This document shows positions 43,032-51,585 of a stretch of 64,000 nucleotides of DNA, piece after piece. Position 1 is the first letter of the stretch; each line of letters starts with the position of its first letter. The position numbers were made by a program, and so were the translations under genes. This stretch comes from Pseudomonadota bacterium (GTDB lineage: Bacteria; Pseudomonadota; Alphaproteobacteria; Rhizobiales; Devosiaceae), in NCBI GenBank assembly GCA_023388175.1, contig JAEWGT010000017.1:434001-498000 (forward strand). The letters run 5' to 3'. The notes beneath the pieces are model-generated. The model was not told the origin of the DNA. It saw only the letters and a program-made list of their open reading frames with translations, and searched no databases.

Positions 43032-43865
43032 ATGTCCTCTCCCTTTGTTACACCTGCCTGGCTTGCACAGCATCTGAACGATCCAGGCCTCGTCGTCGTG
43101 GATGCAAGCTGGCACATGCCGAACTCCACCCGCAATGCGCAGGCCGAGTATCTCGATGGCCACATTCCCGGCGCGGTGTTTTTCGACATTGACGGCATTG
43201 CCGACACCAGTAGCGACCTGCCCCATATGCTGCCTGCTGCCGCCGATTTCGCCCGCGCGGTCGGGGCGCTGGGCATTTCTGAAGATATGACCATCGTCGT
43301 CTATGACGAAGTGGGCCTGTTCAGTGCCCCGCGCGTCTGGTGGACCTTCCGCGCCTTCGGTGCATCCGATGTGCGCATTCTCGAAGGCGGCGGCCCCAAA
43401 TGGCGGGCAGAGCGCCGGCCTATCGAGACAGGATTGGTCCGGCGCAATCCGGCCCAGTTCCGTGCGCGCTTCGATCCCGAAGCCACAGCCGATTTCGAAA
43501 CGGTCGCCGCCCGTTCCCGCGACCACGCCGCCCAGGTCATCGACGCCCGCCCTGCCCCACGCTTCCACGCTGAAGCGCCCGAGCCGCGCGCCGGCCTGAG
43601 ATCAGGCCATATTCCGGGCAGCCTCAATGTGCCGGTGAGCCTGCTCAGCGAGAACGGCGTGCTCAAGAGCCCGGAAAACCTGCGCACGATCTTTGCCGAA
43701 CGCGGCGTCGATCTCGGCCGGCCCATCATCACCTCATGCGGCTCTGGAATCACTGCCGTCACGCTCGCTTTGGCGCTGGAGCAGGCCGGCGCGGACACGG
43801 TCGCGGTCTATGACGGCTCCTGGGCCGAATGGGGCGCCCGCCCCGATGCCGAAATCGAGAGCTGA
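43032..43865 (+). CDS. sseA: Sulfurtransferase (3-mercaptopyruvate/thiosulfate type)
   Basis: Two-domain rhodanese of 277 residues that moves sulfur from 3-mercaptopyruvate to acceptors. The inactive N-terminal domain includes VVVDASWHMPNSTRNAQAEY. The catalytic C-terminal domain ends in the loop TSCGSGITAVTLALAL, where CGSGxTA is the mercaptopyruvate-type active site. ACGGAG precedes the ATG at 43032. Confidence 0.93.
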   Translation: MSSPFVTPAWLAQHLNDPGLVVVDASWHMPNSTRNAQAEYLDGHIPGAVFFDIDGIADTSSDLPHMLPAAADFARAVGALGISEDMTIVVYDEVGLFSAPRVWWTFRAFGASDVRILEGGGPKWRAERRPIETGLVRRNPAQFRARFDPEATADFETVAARSRDHAAQVIDARPAPRFHAEAPEPRAGLRSGHIPGSLNVPVSLLSENGVLKSPENLRTIFAERGVDLGRPIITSCGSGITAVTLALALEQAGADTVAVYDGSWAEWGARPDAEIES

Positions 43866-43943
43866 ACGCATTTGTGGACCGGTGCCAAAGGAACATCCGG
43901 CGCGCCCAGACATTGATTGAGACCAGCAAGTGGGAGATCACCC

Positions 43944-44348
43944 ATGCTCGATCATACCGGGATTGTCGTCACCGACCTCGCAACGGCCCGCAAATTCTAC
44001 GACGCCATCGCCCATGCTCTTGGCTTGCAGACGGCAGACAATGGCGCCGAAGCGTTCCTTCTGGGCAAAAATGCACAAGAGCGCATTCCCTATCTCTGGA
44101 TCGGCACCACCCGCCCGTCCTATTGGGTAGAAGGTTCGCGCGCAGGCCTCAACCAGATGCACTTTGCCTTCCGCGCCAGGGACAAGGCCATGGTCGACGC
44201 CTTCCACAAGGCGGCGCTGGCCAATGGCGGCAGAGACAATGGCGCCCCCGGCCCACGAGCGGGGGCCGGCGATTATTACGGCGCCTTCGTCCTTGATCCG
44301 GATGGCAACAATATCGAAGCCTGCTGGCGCGGCGACGTCCCCGGCTAA
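43944..44348 (+). CDS. VOC-family (glyoxalase-like) protein
   Basis: A 134-residue metal-dependent VOC-fold protein. It starts MLDHTGIVVTDLATARKFYD and ends with the usual YYGAFVLDPDGNNIEACWRG. GGGAGATCACCC precedes the ATG at 43944. The substrate is unknown. Its stop overlaps the convergent methyltransferase stop by 4 bases. Confidence 0.88.
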   Translation: MLDHTGIVVTDLATARKFYDAIAHALGLQTADNGAEAFLLGKNAQERIPYLWIGTTRPSYWVEGSRAGLNQMHFAFRARDKAMVDAFHKAALANGGRDNGAPGPRAGAGDYYGAFVLDPDGNNIEACWRGDVPG

Positions 44349-45022
44349 CGCGAATACGCCACCCAGCCGCGAAAACTCAGTCCGGCATAAAACAGGCTGA
44401 CATCGGCAAATCCCGCCTCGGCCAGCATGGCTTCTTCTTCCTCCGGCGCGAGGATCGTCAGCTGCGAGCCCATGGCGTGCAGGGCATTATCCAGCTTCGC
44501 GCCGCTGGCCGTCACGCCCTCGGCATAGCCGGCATGCCGGGCAATCCATTGCGAGCGCTCCGGCTCCTTCTGCGAAAAACTGATATGCGCCAATATCAGT
44601 GGCGCACCCGGCGCCAGCCGTCGCCTCAATTGCCGCAGGGTCTCAAGCCGCTGCTCGCGTCCAATGAAATGAAAGGTCAGCAGGCTGACCGCGCCATCGA
44701 ACGGTCCTTCAGGGGCATCCTCGATATAACCAAGATGCAACCCGATCCGCCCGGCCAGCGGTCCAACCACGTCCTTCGCCAGCGCCAGCATATCTGCGGA
44801 CGGATCAACGCCGTCGAAAAGCCAGCCCATATGCGCCTCTGCCAGCGCCTTCAGTTCCAGCCCCCCGCCGGCACCCAGCACCAGCACCCGCCCATTGTCA
44901 GGCACATGCTCCGCCAGCAGCATCGAGACCATGCGGTGCAGTCCCTCAAAACCCGGCACCTGCCGCTTGGGGCGCTCGGCATAGCCCGCGGCTGCCTGCG
45001 CATCGAAATGGTTCTTCGCCAT
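44345..45022 (-). CDS. Class I SAM-dependent methyltransferase
   Basis: A 225-residue protein with the SAM-binding motif VLVLGAGGGLELKAL (about residues 46-60), acidic post-I DGVDPSADML and motif LTFHFI. It resembles general methyltransferases of the Methyltransf_25 type; substrate unknown. GAGGG lies before the ATG at 45022. The 50-bp gap to the next gene holds a small palindrome TAACT-TACAT-AGTTA (45043-45057). Confidence 0.82.
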   Translation of the reverse strand: MAKNHFDAQAAAGYAERPKRQVPGFEGLHRMVSMLLAEHVPDNGRVLVLGAGGGLELKALAEAHMGWLFDGVDPSADMLALAKDVVGPLAGRIGLHLGYIEDAPEGPFDGAVSLLTFHFIGREQRLETLRQLRRRLAPGAPLILAHISFSQKEPERSQWIARHAGYAEGVTASGAKLDNALHAMGSQLTILAPEEEEAMLAEAGFADVSLFYAGLSFRGWVAYSR

Positions 45023-45073
45023 GGCTGACCCTCACAGAATTATAACTTACATAGTTACATCATCGTGATGCCG

Positions 45074-45769
45074 TCAAGATTCCGCGTCTTCACGCGCCAA
45101 TTGCTGCCGATAGGTCCGCAGCAACCCCACCCGATGCGGACGAAAACTCTCCCCGGTTCGTGTGGCGGCCGCTATGCGGTCAGCACGGAAAATGCGAAAA
45201 GCCTCACGCAGGCAGCACCATGCCAGCACCGCCAGCACATTTTGATGGTAAGCGAGCGCAAGGGGCCTGATGGTCCGCTCGGTTACCGTGCCATAGGCAT
45301 CGGCATAGCGGATCGCCAGGACCTCCTCCCGCCAGCAGCTTTGGCGGATCAGCGCCATATCGATATTCAGATGGTAGCGCGCCTGTGGGCGATAAACCTG
45401 CGATATGGCATGCAGCATCTGCTGCTCGCGCTCATCCGGCAGGGTCGCCGCGACCTTGGCCAGAGCCGAACGCGCTGCCGCCGCCAGTTCTGAATCGCCC
45501 AGATGCTGGACCTCGCCCAGCCCCAAGACCAGGGCCTCGATTTCCAGCCGGTCAAAGGTCTGCGGCGGCAGCGCAAAGTCCTCGATCAGCCGATAGCCGT
45601 AACCGCGCTCACCTTCGATCCGCGCGCCTGCTGCCCTCAGGCTGTCAATGTCCCGGTAAAGCGAGCGCAAGGAGACATCCGTTTCCTCGGCCAGCCTTGC
45701 TGCCGTGATCGGCGCTGCCATCACCCTCATGGCCTGCAACAGCCTCAGTAACCGATCCGCTCGCGCCAT
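45074..45769 (-). CDS. YafY-type transcriptional regulator (HTH_11 plus WYL)
   Basis: A 231-residue regulator with an N-terminal HTH_11 domain (MARADRLLRLLQAMRVMAAP followed by ITAARLAEETDVSLRSLYRD). A central EIEALVLGLGEVQ segment precedes a degenerate WYL-like effector domain (VLAIRYADAYGTVTERTIRP). The ATG at 45769 is preferred to the TTG at 45775. Divergent from a VOC-family gene 70 bp away, the arrangement usual for this regulator family. Confidence 0.88.
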   Translation of the reverse strand: MARADRLLRLLQAMRVMAAPITAARLAEETDVSLRSLYRDIDSLRAAGARIEGERGYGYRLIEDFALPPQTFDRLEIEALVLGLGEVQHLGDSELAAAARSALAKVAATLPDEREQQMLHAISQVYRPQARYHLNIDMALIRQSCWREEVLAIRYADAYGTVTERTIRPLALAYHQNVLAVLAWCCLREAFRIFRADRIAAATRTGESFRPHRVGLLRTYRQQLAREDAES

Positions 45770-45838
45770 GTGCAACTGCCGGAAATTGTCAGTTGAGAGA
45801 CGCTACAAGCCAGTCATCAGAACGGCAAGGAAAACCCG

Positions 45839-46252
45839 ATGAGCATCCAGACCACCACCCATCTCAACTTTCGCCAGCAGGCACGCGAAGCACTGGCCTT
45901 CTACCAATCCGTCTTCGGCGGCCAGATGCTGATCGCCACCCACGCTCAGGCCTATCCGTCCTTCCCGCCGGAGGAAGCCGATCTGGTCGCCTTCGGCCAG
46001 CTTGAGAGCGCCGAAGGCTTTCGCATCATGGCCTATGATGTCCCGGCCGCCCGGCCATATGACGCCGGAATCGCACCGGTATTCGTTTCGGTGCGCGGTA
46101 CCGACAATGACGAATTGACCCGTTACTGGGCCGCCCTCGCCGAGGGCGCGGCCATCATCCAGCCGCTCGCCCCGTCCGGCTGGGCGCCGCTTTTCGGCAT
46201 GCTGACGGACCGCTTCGGGATCACCTGGGTCCTCGACGTCGCCGCCCGGTGA
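45839..46252 (+). CDS. VOC-family protein (PhnB-like)
   Basis: A 137-residue protein of the PhnB/3-demethylubiquinone-9-like VOC branch, with THLNFRQQAREALAFYQSVF followed by GGQMLIATH at the start and GMLTDRFGITWVLDV at the end. AAGGAAAACCCG precedes the ATG. Likely controlled by the divergent YafY-type regulator; ligand unknown. Confidence 0.88.
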   Translation: MSIQTTTHLNFRQQAREALAFYQSVFGGQMLIATHAQAYPSFPPEEADLVAFGQLESAEGFRIMAYDVPAARPYDAGIAPVFVSVRGTDNDELTRYWAALAEGAAIIQPLAPSGWAPLFGMLTDRFGITWVLDVAAR

Positions 46253-46264
46253 CGCAAACAAAAA

Positions 46265-46288
46265 GGCCGCCGGGTCACCCCGGCGGCC
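46265..46288. terminator. Terminator between VOC gene and gguB
   Basis: GGCCGCCGGG (46265-46274) and CCCGGCGGCC (46279-46288) form a perfect 10-bp stem with a TCAC loop. AAAAA on the left gives a T-run for the minus-strand operon, so it ends the chvE-gguAB unit. Confidence 0.85.
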
Positions 46289-46309
46289 GCTATCGCATCG
46301 GCAGAAAAA

Positions 46310-47587
46310 TCAGGCCGATTTGTTCTTGTTGTAGAGATCGAAGAACACGGCCGCGAGCAGCACCACGCCCTTGATCATCTGCTGCCAATCGATATTGACG
46401 CCCATGATCGACATGCCATTGTTCATCACACCCATGATGAAGGCGCCGATCACCGCGCCGGCGACCTGGCCGACGCCGCCCAGCGCCGATGCGCCGCCGA
46501 TGAACACGGCCGCGATCACGTCCAGTTCCAGCCCCTGCCCCGCCTTCGGCGTCGCCGAATTGAGGCGCGCGGCATAGATCATGCCGGCAAGGGCGGCCAG
46601 CGCCCCCATGATGGCGAAGATATAGAATGTGGTGCGCTCGGTCTTGACGCCCGACAGAGCCGCCGCCTTGAGATTGCCGCCCAGCGCATAGATGCGGCGG
46701 CCGAAGGTCAGCTTTTTGGTCAGGAAGACGAAGCCGGCGATCAGCACCGCCATGACAACCAGCACATTGGGCAGGCCGCGATAGGATGCGAGCATATAGG
46801 CAAAGAACAGCACCATTGCCGCGATGACCACATTCTTGATCACGAACAGGCTGAACGGCTCGACGTCATAGCTGCGCGCCTTGCGGCGGGCACGGGTGCG
46901 GATCGAGAAGAAAACGATGGCCACGACGGCAATAAGAGCGATCACCATCGTGGTCGTGTGCAACACCACGTTCTGCCCGTTTTCGGCCAGCCAGGGCATG
47001 GTCGTCGGCCCGATGACATCGGGGATGAAACCGGCCGACAACAACTGGAACTCGGCCGGGAACGGCCCTACCGAACGGCCGGAGAGAACTGCCAGCGAGA
47101 GGCCCTTGAAGATCAGCATGCCGGCCAGCGTCACGATGAAGGCAGGCACCTTGTGATAGGCGATGATATAGCCCTGCGCCGCGCCGATGGCCGCCCCGGC
47201 CACCAGGCAGATGGCGCCCGCAATGATCGGGTTGGCCAGAAACGCCAGTTCCGGCGGAAAGCGCCAGCCCACCATCAGCATGGCGGCAAGCGCCCCGATA
47301 AAGCCGGAAACCGAGCCCACCGACAGATCGATATGGCCGGCCACGATCACCAGCAGCATGCCCAGCGCCATCACGATGATATAGCTGTTCTGCAGAATGA
47401 TATTGGTCAGGTTCACCGGCTTGAACAGCACGCCATTGGTGAAATACTGGAAGAACAGCATGATGAGGATGAGCGCCAGCAACAGGCCGTAATCGCGCAT
47501 ATTGGCGCGCAATGCGCCGATCAGCGTCAGCTCGTGGCTCTTGGCCTGATCGGCCGGGGCTCCGGTCGGTACAGTTTCGGTCGTCAT
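46310..47587 (-). CDS. gguB: Multiple-sugar ABC transporter permease (GguB/MmsB)
   Basis: Inner-membrane permease of 425 residues, about ten to twelve helices, larger than most sugar permeases, as usual for GguB. Family stretches are MLLVIVAGHIDLSVGSVSGF, VPAFIVTLAGMLIFKGLSL and DVIAAVFIGGASALGGVGQV. The start overlaps the gguA stop by 4 bases. Works with GguA and ChvE in uptake of glucose, galactose, xylose and similar sugars. Confidence 0.92.
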   Translation of the reverse strand: MTTETVPTGAPADQAKSHELTLIGALRANMRDYGLLLALILIMLFFQYFTNGVLFKPVNLTNIILQNSYIIVMALGMLLVIVAGHIDLSVGSVSGFIGALAAMLMVGWRFPPELAFLANPIIAGAICLVAGAAIGAAQGYIIAYHKVPAFIVTLAGMLIFKGLSLAVLSGRSVGPFPAEFQLLSAGFIPDVIGPTTMPWLAENGQNVVLHTTTMVIALIAVVAIVFFSIRTRARRKARSYDVEPFSLFVIKNVVIAAMVLFFAYMLASYRGLPNVLVVMAVLIAGFVFLTKKLTFGRRIYALGGNLKAAALSGVKTERTTFYIFAIMGALAALAGMIYAARLNSATPKAGQGLELDVIAAVFIGGASALGGVGQVAGAVIGAFIMGVMNNGMSIMGVNIDWQQMIKGVVLLAAVFFDLYNKNKSA

Positions 47588-49116
47588 GATGCCTTTCCTT
47601 CAGCCCGCACGATGGCGCGCATGATCTTTTCCTGGCTCGCATCGCTCGTGGGCATTTCACCCACGATACGGCCTTCATTCATTACATAGAGGCGGTCGGT
47701 AATGCCCAGCAGTTCGGGCATTTCAGAAGAGATGACCAGCACGGCCTTACCCTGCGCCGCCAGCTGGTTGATGATGCTGTAGATTTCATACTTCGCGCCC
47801 ACGTCGATGCCGCGGGTCGGTTCGTCCAGAATCAGCACGTCTGGATTGGCATAGAGCCATTTGCTCAGAACCACCTTCTGCTGATTGCCGCCCGACAGAT
47901 TGCCGGTGACCTGATAGACGCTGGAGGAGCGGATATTGGTCTTTTTCCGGTAGTCATTGGCCACGTCCATCTCGGTGAGATCGTCGATCACGCCCCAGCG
48001 GGACACACCCCTCAGATTGGCAAGCGTCGTATTGTTCTTGATATGGTCGATCAGGTTGAGGCCATAGGTCTTGCGGTCTTCGGTGGCATAGGCAATGCCA
48101 TGCCGGATCGCCCGGTCCACAGTGCCGGTATCGACCTTCTGGCCGTTGAGATGGACCTCGCCGGAAATCTTCTGGCCATAGGTCTTGCCGAAAATGCTCA
48201 TGGCGAATTCGGTGCGCCCCGACCCCATCAGCCCGGCAATGCCCACAACCTCACCCTTGCGCAGGGTGATGCTGACATCCTTGATCACCTGGCGCTCGCG
48301 GTGCTGCGGGTGGAACACATTCCAGTTCCTGACCTCGAAAACCACCTCGCCCACCTGCGGCGTGCGGGCCGGATAACGATCCTCCAGCGAACGGCCCACC
48401 ATCGAGGTGATGATGCGGTCCTCGGTGATGTCGTCCGTATTCATCGTCTCGATGGTCCTGCCATCGCGGATGACGGTCACACGGTCGGCAATACGGGAAA
48501 TTTCGTTCAGCTTGTGGCTGATGATGATCGAGGTAATGCCCTGCGCCTTGAATTCGAGCAGCAGGTCGAGCAGCGCCTGGCTGTCCTTTTCGGAGAGGGA
48601 AGCGGTCGGCTCGTCGAGAATGAGCAATTGCACCTGCTTGGAGAGCGCCTTGGCGATCTCGACAAGCTGCTGCTTGCCCACACCGATATTGGTCACCAGC
48701 GTGTCAGGGTCTTCGCGCAGCCCCACCATGGCCAGCAGCTTGCGCGCGCCGTCGCGGGTCTCGTCCCAGTCGATCACGCCATTCGTGGCCTGCTCATTGC
48801 CCAGGAAGATGTTCTCGGCAATCGAGAGCAGCGGCACCAGCGCCAGCTCCTGATGGATGATGACGATGCCCTTGTGCTCGCTGTCGCGGATGGAGCGAAA
48901 ATGCTGCTCCTCACCATTGTAGATGATCTGGCCGTCATAGCTGCCGTGCGGATAGACCCCGCTCAACACCTTCATCAGTGTGGACTTGCCGGCCCCGTTC
49001 TCGCCGCAAATGGCATGAATTTCGCCTTCTTGCACGTCGAGATTGACGTCCTGCAAGGCCTTTACGCCGGGAAAGGTCTTGGTGATGCCGCGCATCTCCA
49101 GAATGGTCTTGGTCAT
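47584..49116 (-). CDS. gguA: Multiple-sugar ABC transporter ATPase (GguA/MmsA)
   Basis: Double-domain ATPase of 510 residues. The first half has Walker A GENGAGKST and Walker B LILDEPTASLS. The second half has the divergent IAGLMGSGRTEFAM, signature LSGGNQQKVVLSKWL and DEPTRGIDVGAK. The start is ATG 49116 (MTKTILEMRGI); an in-frame ATG 15 bases earlier is also possible and neither has a strong ribosome-binding site. It sits between chvE and gguB. Confidence 0.92.
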   Translation of the reverse strand: MTKTILEMRGITKTFPGVKALQDVNLDVQEGEIHAICGENGAGKSTLMKVLSGVYPHGSYDGQIIYNGEEQHFRSIRDSEHKGIVIIHQELALVPLLSIAENIFLGNEQATNGVIDWDETRDGARKLLAMVGLREDPDTLVTNIGVGKQQLVEIAKALSKQVQLLILDEPTASLSEKDSQALLDLLLEFKAQGITSIIISHKLNEISRIADRVTVIRDGRTIETMNTDDITEDRIITSMVGRSLEDRYPARTPQVGEVVFEVRNWNVFHPQHRERQVIKDVSITLRKGEVVGIAGLMGSGRTEFAMSIFGKTYGQKISGEVHLNGQKVDTGTVDRAIRHGIAYATEDRKTYGLNLIDHIKNNTTLANLRGVSRWGVIDDLTEMDVANDYRKKTNIRSSSVYQVTGNLSGGNQQKVVLSKWLYANPDVLILDEPTRGIDVGAKYEIYSIINQLAAQGKAVLVISSEMPELLGITDRLYVMNEGRIVGEMPTSDASQEKIMRAIVRAEGKAS

Positions 49117-49250
49117 GAGGGACCCTGTCATTGCCCAAGCTGCGGCATTGCCACCGGGCTTTCCATACACTCGATGTCACCCCGGCGAAGACCGGGGCCC
49201 AGCTTGAGATTTCCGGCAAGGACGTGTTGCCATCTCCGGAAATCCCGAAA

Positions 49251-49274
49251 GGGCCCCGCGTTTCCGCGAGGCCC
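49251..49274 (-). other. Terminator-like hairpin between chvE and gguA
   Basis: GGGCCCCGCG (49251-49260) and CGCGAGGCCC (49265-49274) form a 10-bp stem with one wobble, followed on the minus strand by TTTC. A second palindromic element (CCCCGG/CCGGGG, about 49174-49197) lies nearer gguA. Likely attenuates read-through so that ChvE is made in excess. Confidence 0.65.
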
Positions 49275-49296
49275 CCTTTTGGGTATTGGCCGCAGC

Positions 49297-50373
49297 TTAC
49301 TGCAGTTCTTCGGCCTTGATATAGCCCGAAGCGATCACGCGCTCTTCGTAGTTGGTCGCGTCGACTTCATACGGGGTCAGCAGGATCGAGGGCACGACCT
49401 TGACGCCATTGTCATAGGTCGTGGTGTCGAGGCCACCGGGCTCCTGGCCGGACAGAACGGTGTCGAGCAGCTGCGCGGTGTACTGAGCCAGTTCGCGGGT
49501 GTCCTTGAACACGGTCGAATACTGTTCGCCGGCGATGATCGCCTTCACGGACGGCACTTCGGCATCCTGGCCGGTGATGATCGGCCAGGAGAGGTCGCCC
49601 GAGCCATAACCAACGCCACGCAGCGAGGAGATGATGCCGCGCGACAGGCCATCATAGGGAGCGAGCACGCCATGGACGCGCGAACCGTCCGAGTAGTTGG
49701 CCGAGAGGATGTTATCCATGCGGGCCTGTGCAACCGCACCGTCCCAACGCAGCGTGCCAACCTGTTCCATGCCCTGCTGGCCGGACTTGATGACGATGTC
49801 GCCGGCGTCGATCATCGGCTGCAGAACAGCCAGGGCGCCGTCATAGAAGAAGAACGCATTGTTGTCGTCGGGCGAACCGCCGAACAGCTCAACGTTCCAG
49901 GGCTTCTCGTCGCCGAAGCGGTCTTCGAGACCCTTGACCAGCGAGCTGGCCTGGAGAACGCCAACCTGGAAGTTGTCGAAGGTGGTGTAGTAATCGACAT
50001 TGGCGCTGTCGCGGATCAGGCGGTCATAGGCAATGACCTTGACGCCCTGGTCGGCAGCATTCTGCAGGACGGCGCTGAGCGTCGTGCCGTCGATCGAGCC
50101 GATCACCAGCGCCTTGGCGCCCTTGGTGACCATGTTTTCGACCTGTGCGAGCTGGTTCGGAATTTCGTCTTCGGCAAACTGCAGGTCGACCGAATAGCCC
50201 ATGCCTTCGAGGGCGGTCTTGAGCTCGTTGCCGTCCGAAATCCAGCGCAGCGAGGATGACGTCGGCATGGCGACGCCGACAAGGCCCTTGTCCTGCGCCA
50301 TGACAGCGGCCGAAGCGGTGGACACCAGCACGCCGGCGGTCAGCACGGTCATGATCGATTTGAAAAGCTTCAC
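49297..50373 (-). CDS. chvE: Multiple monosaccharide-binding protein (ChvE/MmsX)
   Basis: Periplasmic sugar-binding protein of 358 residues. The family-typical mature sequence has GLVGVAMPTSSSLRWISDG at the start and FDNFQVGVLQASSLVKGLE and ELFGGSPDDNNAFFFYDGA mid-protein. It starts at GTG 50373: GGGAG lies 7 bases upstream and the signal peptide (KLFKSIMTVLTAGVLVSTAS) begins there, whereas no ATG fits. In Agrobacterium ChvE also serves as a sugar sensor; no virA-like gene is seen here. Confidence 0.92.
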   Translation of the reverse strand: MKLFKSIMTVLTAGVLVSTASAAVMAQDKGLVGVAMPTSSSLRWISDGNELKTALEGMGYSVDLQFAEDEIPNQLAQVENMVTKGAKALVIGSIDGTTLSAVLQNAADQGVKVIAYDRLIRDSANVDYYTTFDNFQVGVLQASSLVKGLEDRFGDEKPWNVELFGGSPDDNNAFFFYDGALAVLQPMIDAGDIVIKSGQQGMEQVGTLRWDGAVAQARMDNILSANYSDGSRVHGVLAPYDGLSRGIISSLRGVGYGSGDLSWPIITGQDAEVPSVKAIIAGEQYSTVFKDTRELAQYTAQLLDTVLSGQEPGGLDTTTYDNGVKVVPSILLTPYEVDATNYEERVIASGYIKAEELQ

Positions 50374-50750
50374 GTCTCGACTCCCTTTGATATTCGAGAT
50401 GATTTCTGGACGGGGGGCGTAGCTCAGCTCACGCAGTCGCGGACCTTGCCGCGTCTTGATGGGTCGGCGCACAGGGCCGCATCACCAGATCGAACTGCAT
50501 GAAATCCTCCGGTACGGACGGCTTTTTGCCGTCGTGGACCCTCCCAGTCCAACGGGCCGGACGCTAAAATAATCAGATAGGCGTGTAAAGTACGATTTAG
50601 TGACCCACTGCATTTTTTCGATTCTAGAATAAAAATGTAAAGCCCGTTGCAAGGCAGGTTATGTCATGTCTATGGTTAGGAAAGCGATGATGCACGTCAC
50701 TCGAAACAGCTGGAAAACAGCGACAAGTGACGTAAAGGTATCTGATACCT
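50374..50750. promoter_or_regulatory. chvE upstream region and GntR gene promoter region
   Basis: This 377-bp stretch lies between divergent genes. It has an AT-rich core (about 50571-50645) likely to hold the chvE promoter, plus the short leader frame 50429-50500. At its right end is the palindrome of the GntR gene. No other gene is supported. Confidence 0.5.
50429..50500 (-). CDS. Candidate 23-residue leader peptide upstream of chvE
   Basis: ATG 50500 is preceded by a near-ideal GGAGGA at a 4-base spacing. It opens a short frame starting MQFDLVMRPCAPTHQDAA and ending with TGA at 50429, 55 bases before the chvE GTG. It has no signal-like or family sequence. The strong ribosome-binding site on so short a frame suggests a regulatory upstream ORF, but chance cannot be excluded without comparison. 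Confidence 0.4.
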   Translation of the reverse strand: MQFDLVMRPCAPTHQDAARSATA

Positions 50751-50752
50751 TT
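50734..50752. promoter_or_regulatory. Palindromic operator at the GntR gene start
   Basis: AAAGGTAT (50734-50741) and ATACCTTT (50745-50752) are perfect 8-bp arms around CTG, matching the short-spaced palindromes bound by FadR-type GntR proteins. It ends inside the TTG that begins the longest frame, pointing to autorepression and to a start slightly downstream. Confidence 0.65.
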
Positions 50753-51527
50753 GAGGAGAGAAATCATTCAGACCGGCGACATCCGCGCCGATCAGCCCAG
50801 CGCCGCCAATGCGGTGGCTGATGATCTGGCAGATATGATCCTGACCACGATGACCCCGGGAACCAATCTGCCCAGCGAGGCGGAACTGGCTGACCGCTAT
50901 GCCGTGAGCCGCCTCACCATTCGTGAGGCAATGAAGCTGCTGGCGGGTCGGGGCCTGCTCGAACTGGCGCGTGGCAAACGGGCCATGGTGCGTGAGCCGG
51001 ACGGCGCCGCCTTCGCCGATTTTCTCCTGTCCGTGCTGCACAATGATTCCAAAGGCCTGTTCGATCTCATCGAAGTGCGCCTGTCGCTGGAAGTGCAAGC
51101 GGCGACGCTCGCCGCCAAACGCGCCAGCCGCGCCGGCATTGCCGCCATTGAAAATGCACTGCAAGGCATGCGCGATGCCTCCGCCGCCAGCGATGCCGAC
51201 GCCGAAACCCGCTTTCACAATTTCGATGTGGGCTTTCACGAGGCCGTCGCGCTGGCCAGCGGCAACCGCATTCTCGGCTATCTTTTCGAAGCCATGGCCG
51301 GCCCCTTGCGCAATGGCATTCAGATCAGCCGGCAGGGCCATGCCAATCGCGGCCACACCCTTGCCGACACACTCGACCATCACCAGCGCATTCTCGACGC
51401 CATCCGCGCCGGCAATGCGCGCGCCGCAGCCGACGCCATGCGCCTTCACCTCAAGGATACCGAGCGCGACATCTCCAACGCCCTGAGCAACATGGCCATT
51501 CCCACATCTTCCCGCCCAGGCCGGTAA
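50751..51527 (+). CDS. GntR/FadR-family transcriptional regulator
   Basis: A 258-residue regulator with an N-terminal winged helix (LADMILTTMTPGTNLPSEAE followed by LADRYAVSRLTIREAMKLLA). A C-terminal FCD effector domain contains His residues in FHNFDVGFHEAVALASGN and DTLDHHQRIL. The start is unresolved. TTG 50751 lies within the operator, while GAGGAG at 50753-50758 points to the rare codon ATT at 50766; no ATG occurs before the HTH. It lies between chvE (divergent) and the SorC regulator; its target other than itself is unknown. Confidence 0.85.
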   Translation: MRREIIQTGDIRADQPSAANAVADDLADMILTTMTPGTNLPSEAELADRYAVSRLTIREAMKLLAGRGLLELARGKRAMVREPDGAAFADFLLSVLHNDSKGLFDLIEVRLSLEVQAATLAAKRASRAGIAAIENALQGMRDASAASDADAETRFHNFDVGFHEAVALASGNRILGYLFEAMAGPLRNGIQISRQGHANRGHTLADTLDHHQRILDAIRAGNARAAADAMRLHLKDTERDISNALSNMAIPTSSRPGR

Positions 51528-51585
51528 ATATCCTTGCGATCCCGCGCATGATCCGAATAATCGCGGACAAAGGCGGGGACAGCTC

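Noticed and set aside
48043..50259. 738-codon open frame on the plus strand across gguA and chvE
   Set aside because: It is antisense to two genes with intact motifs and runs through the hairpin spacer between them. No domain seen.
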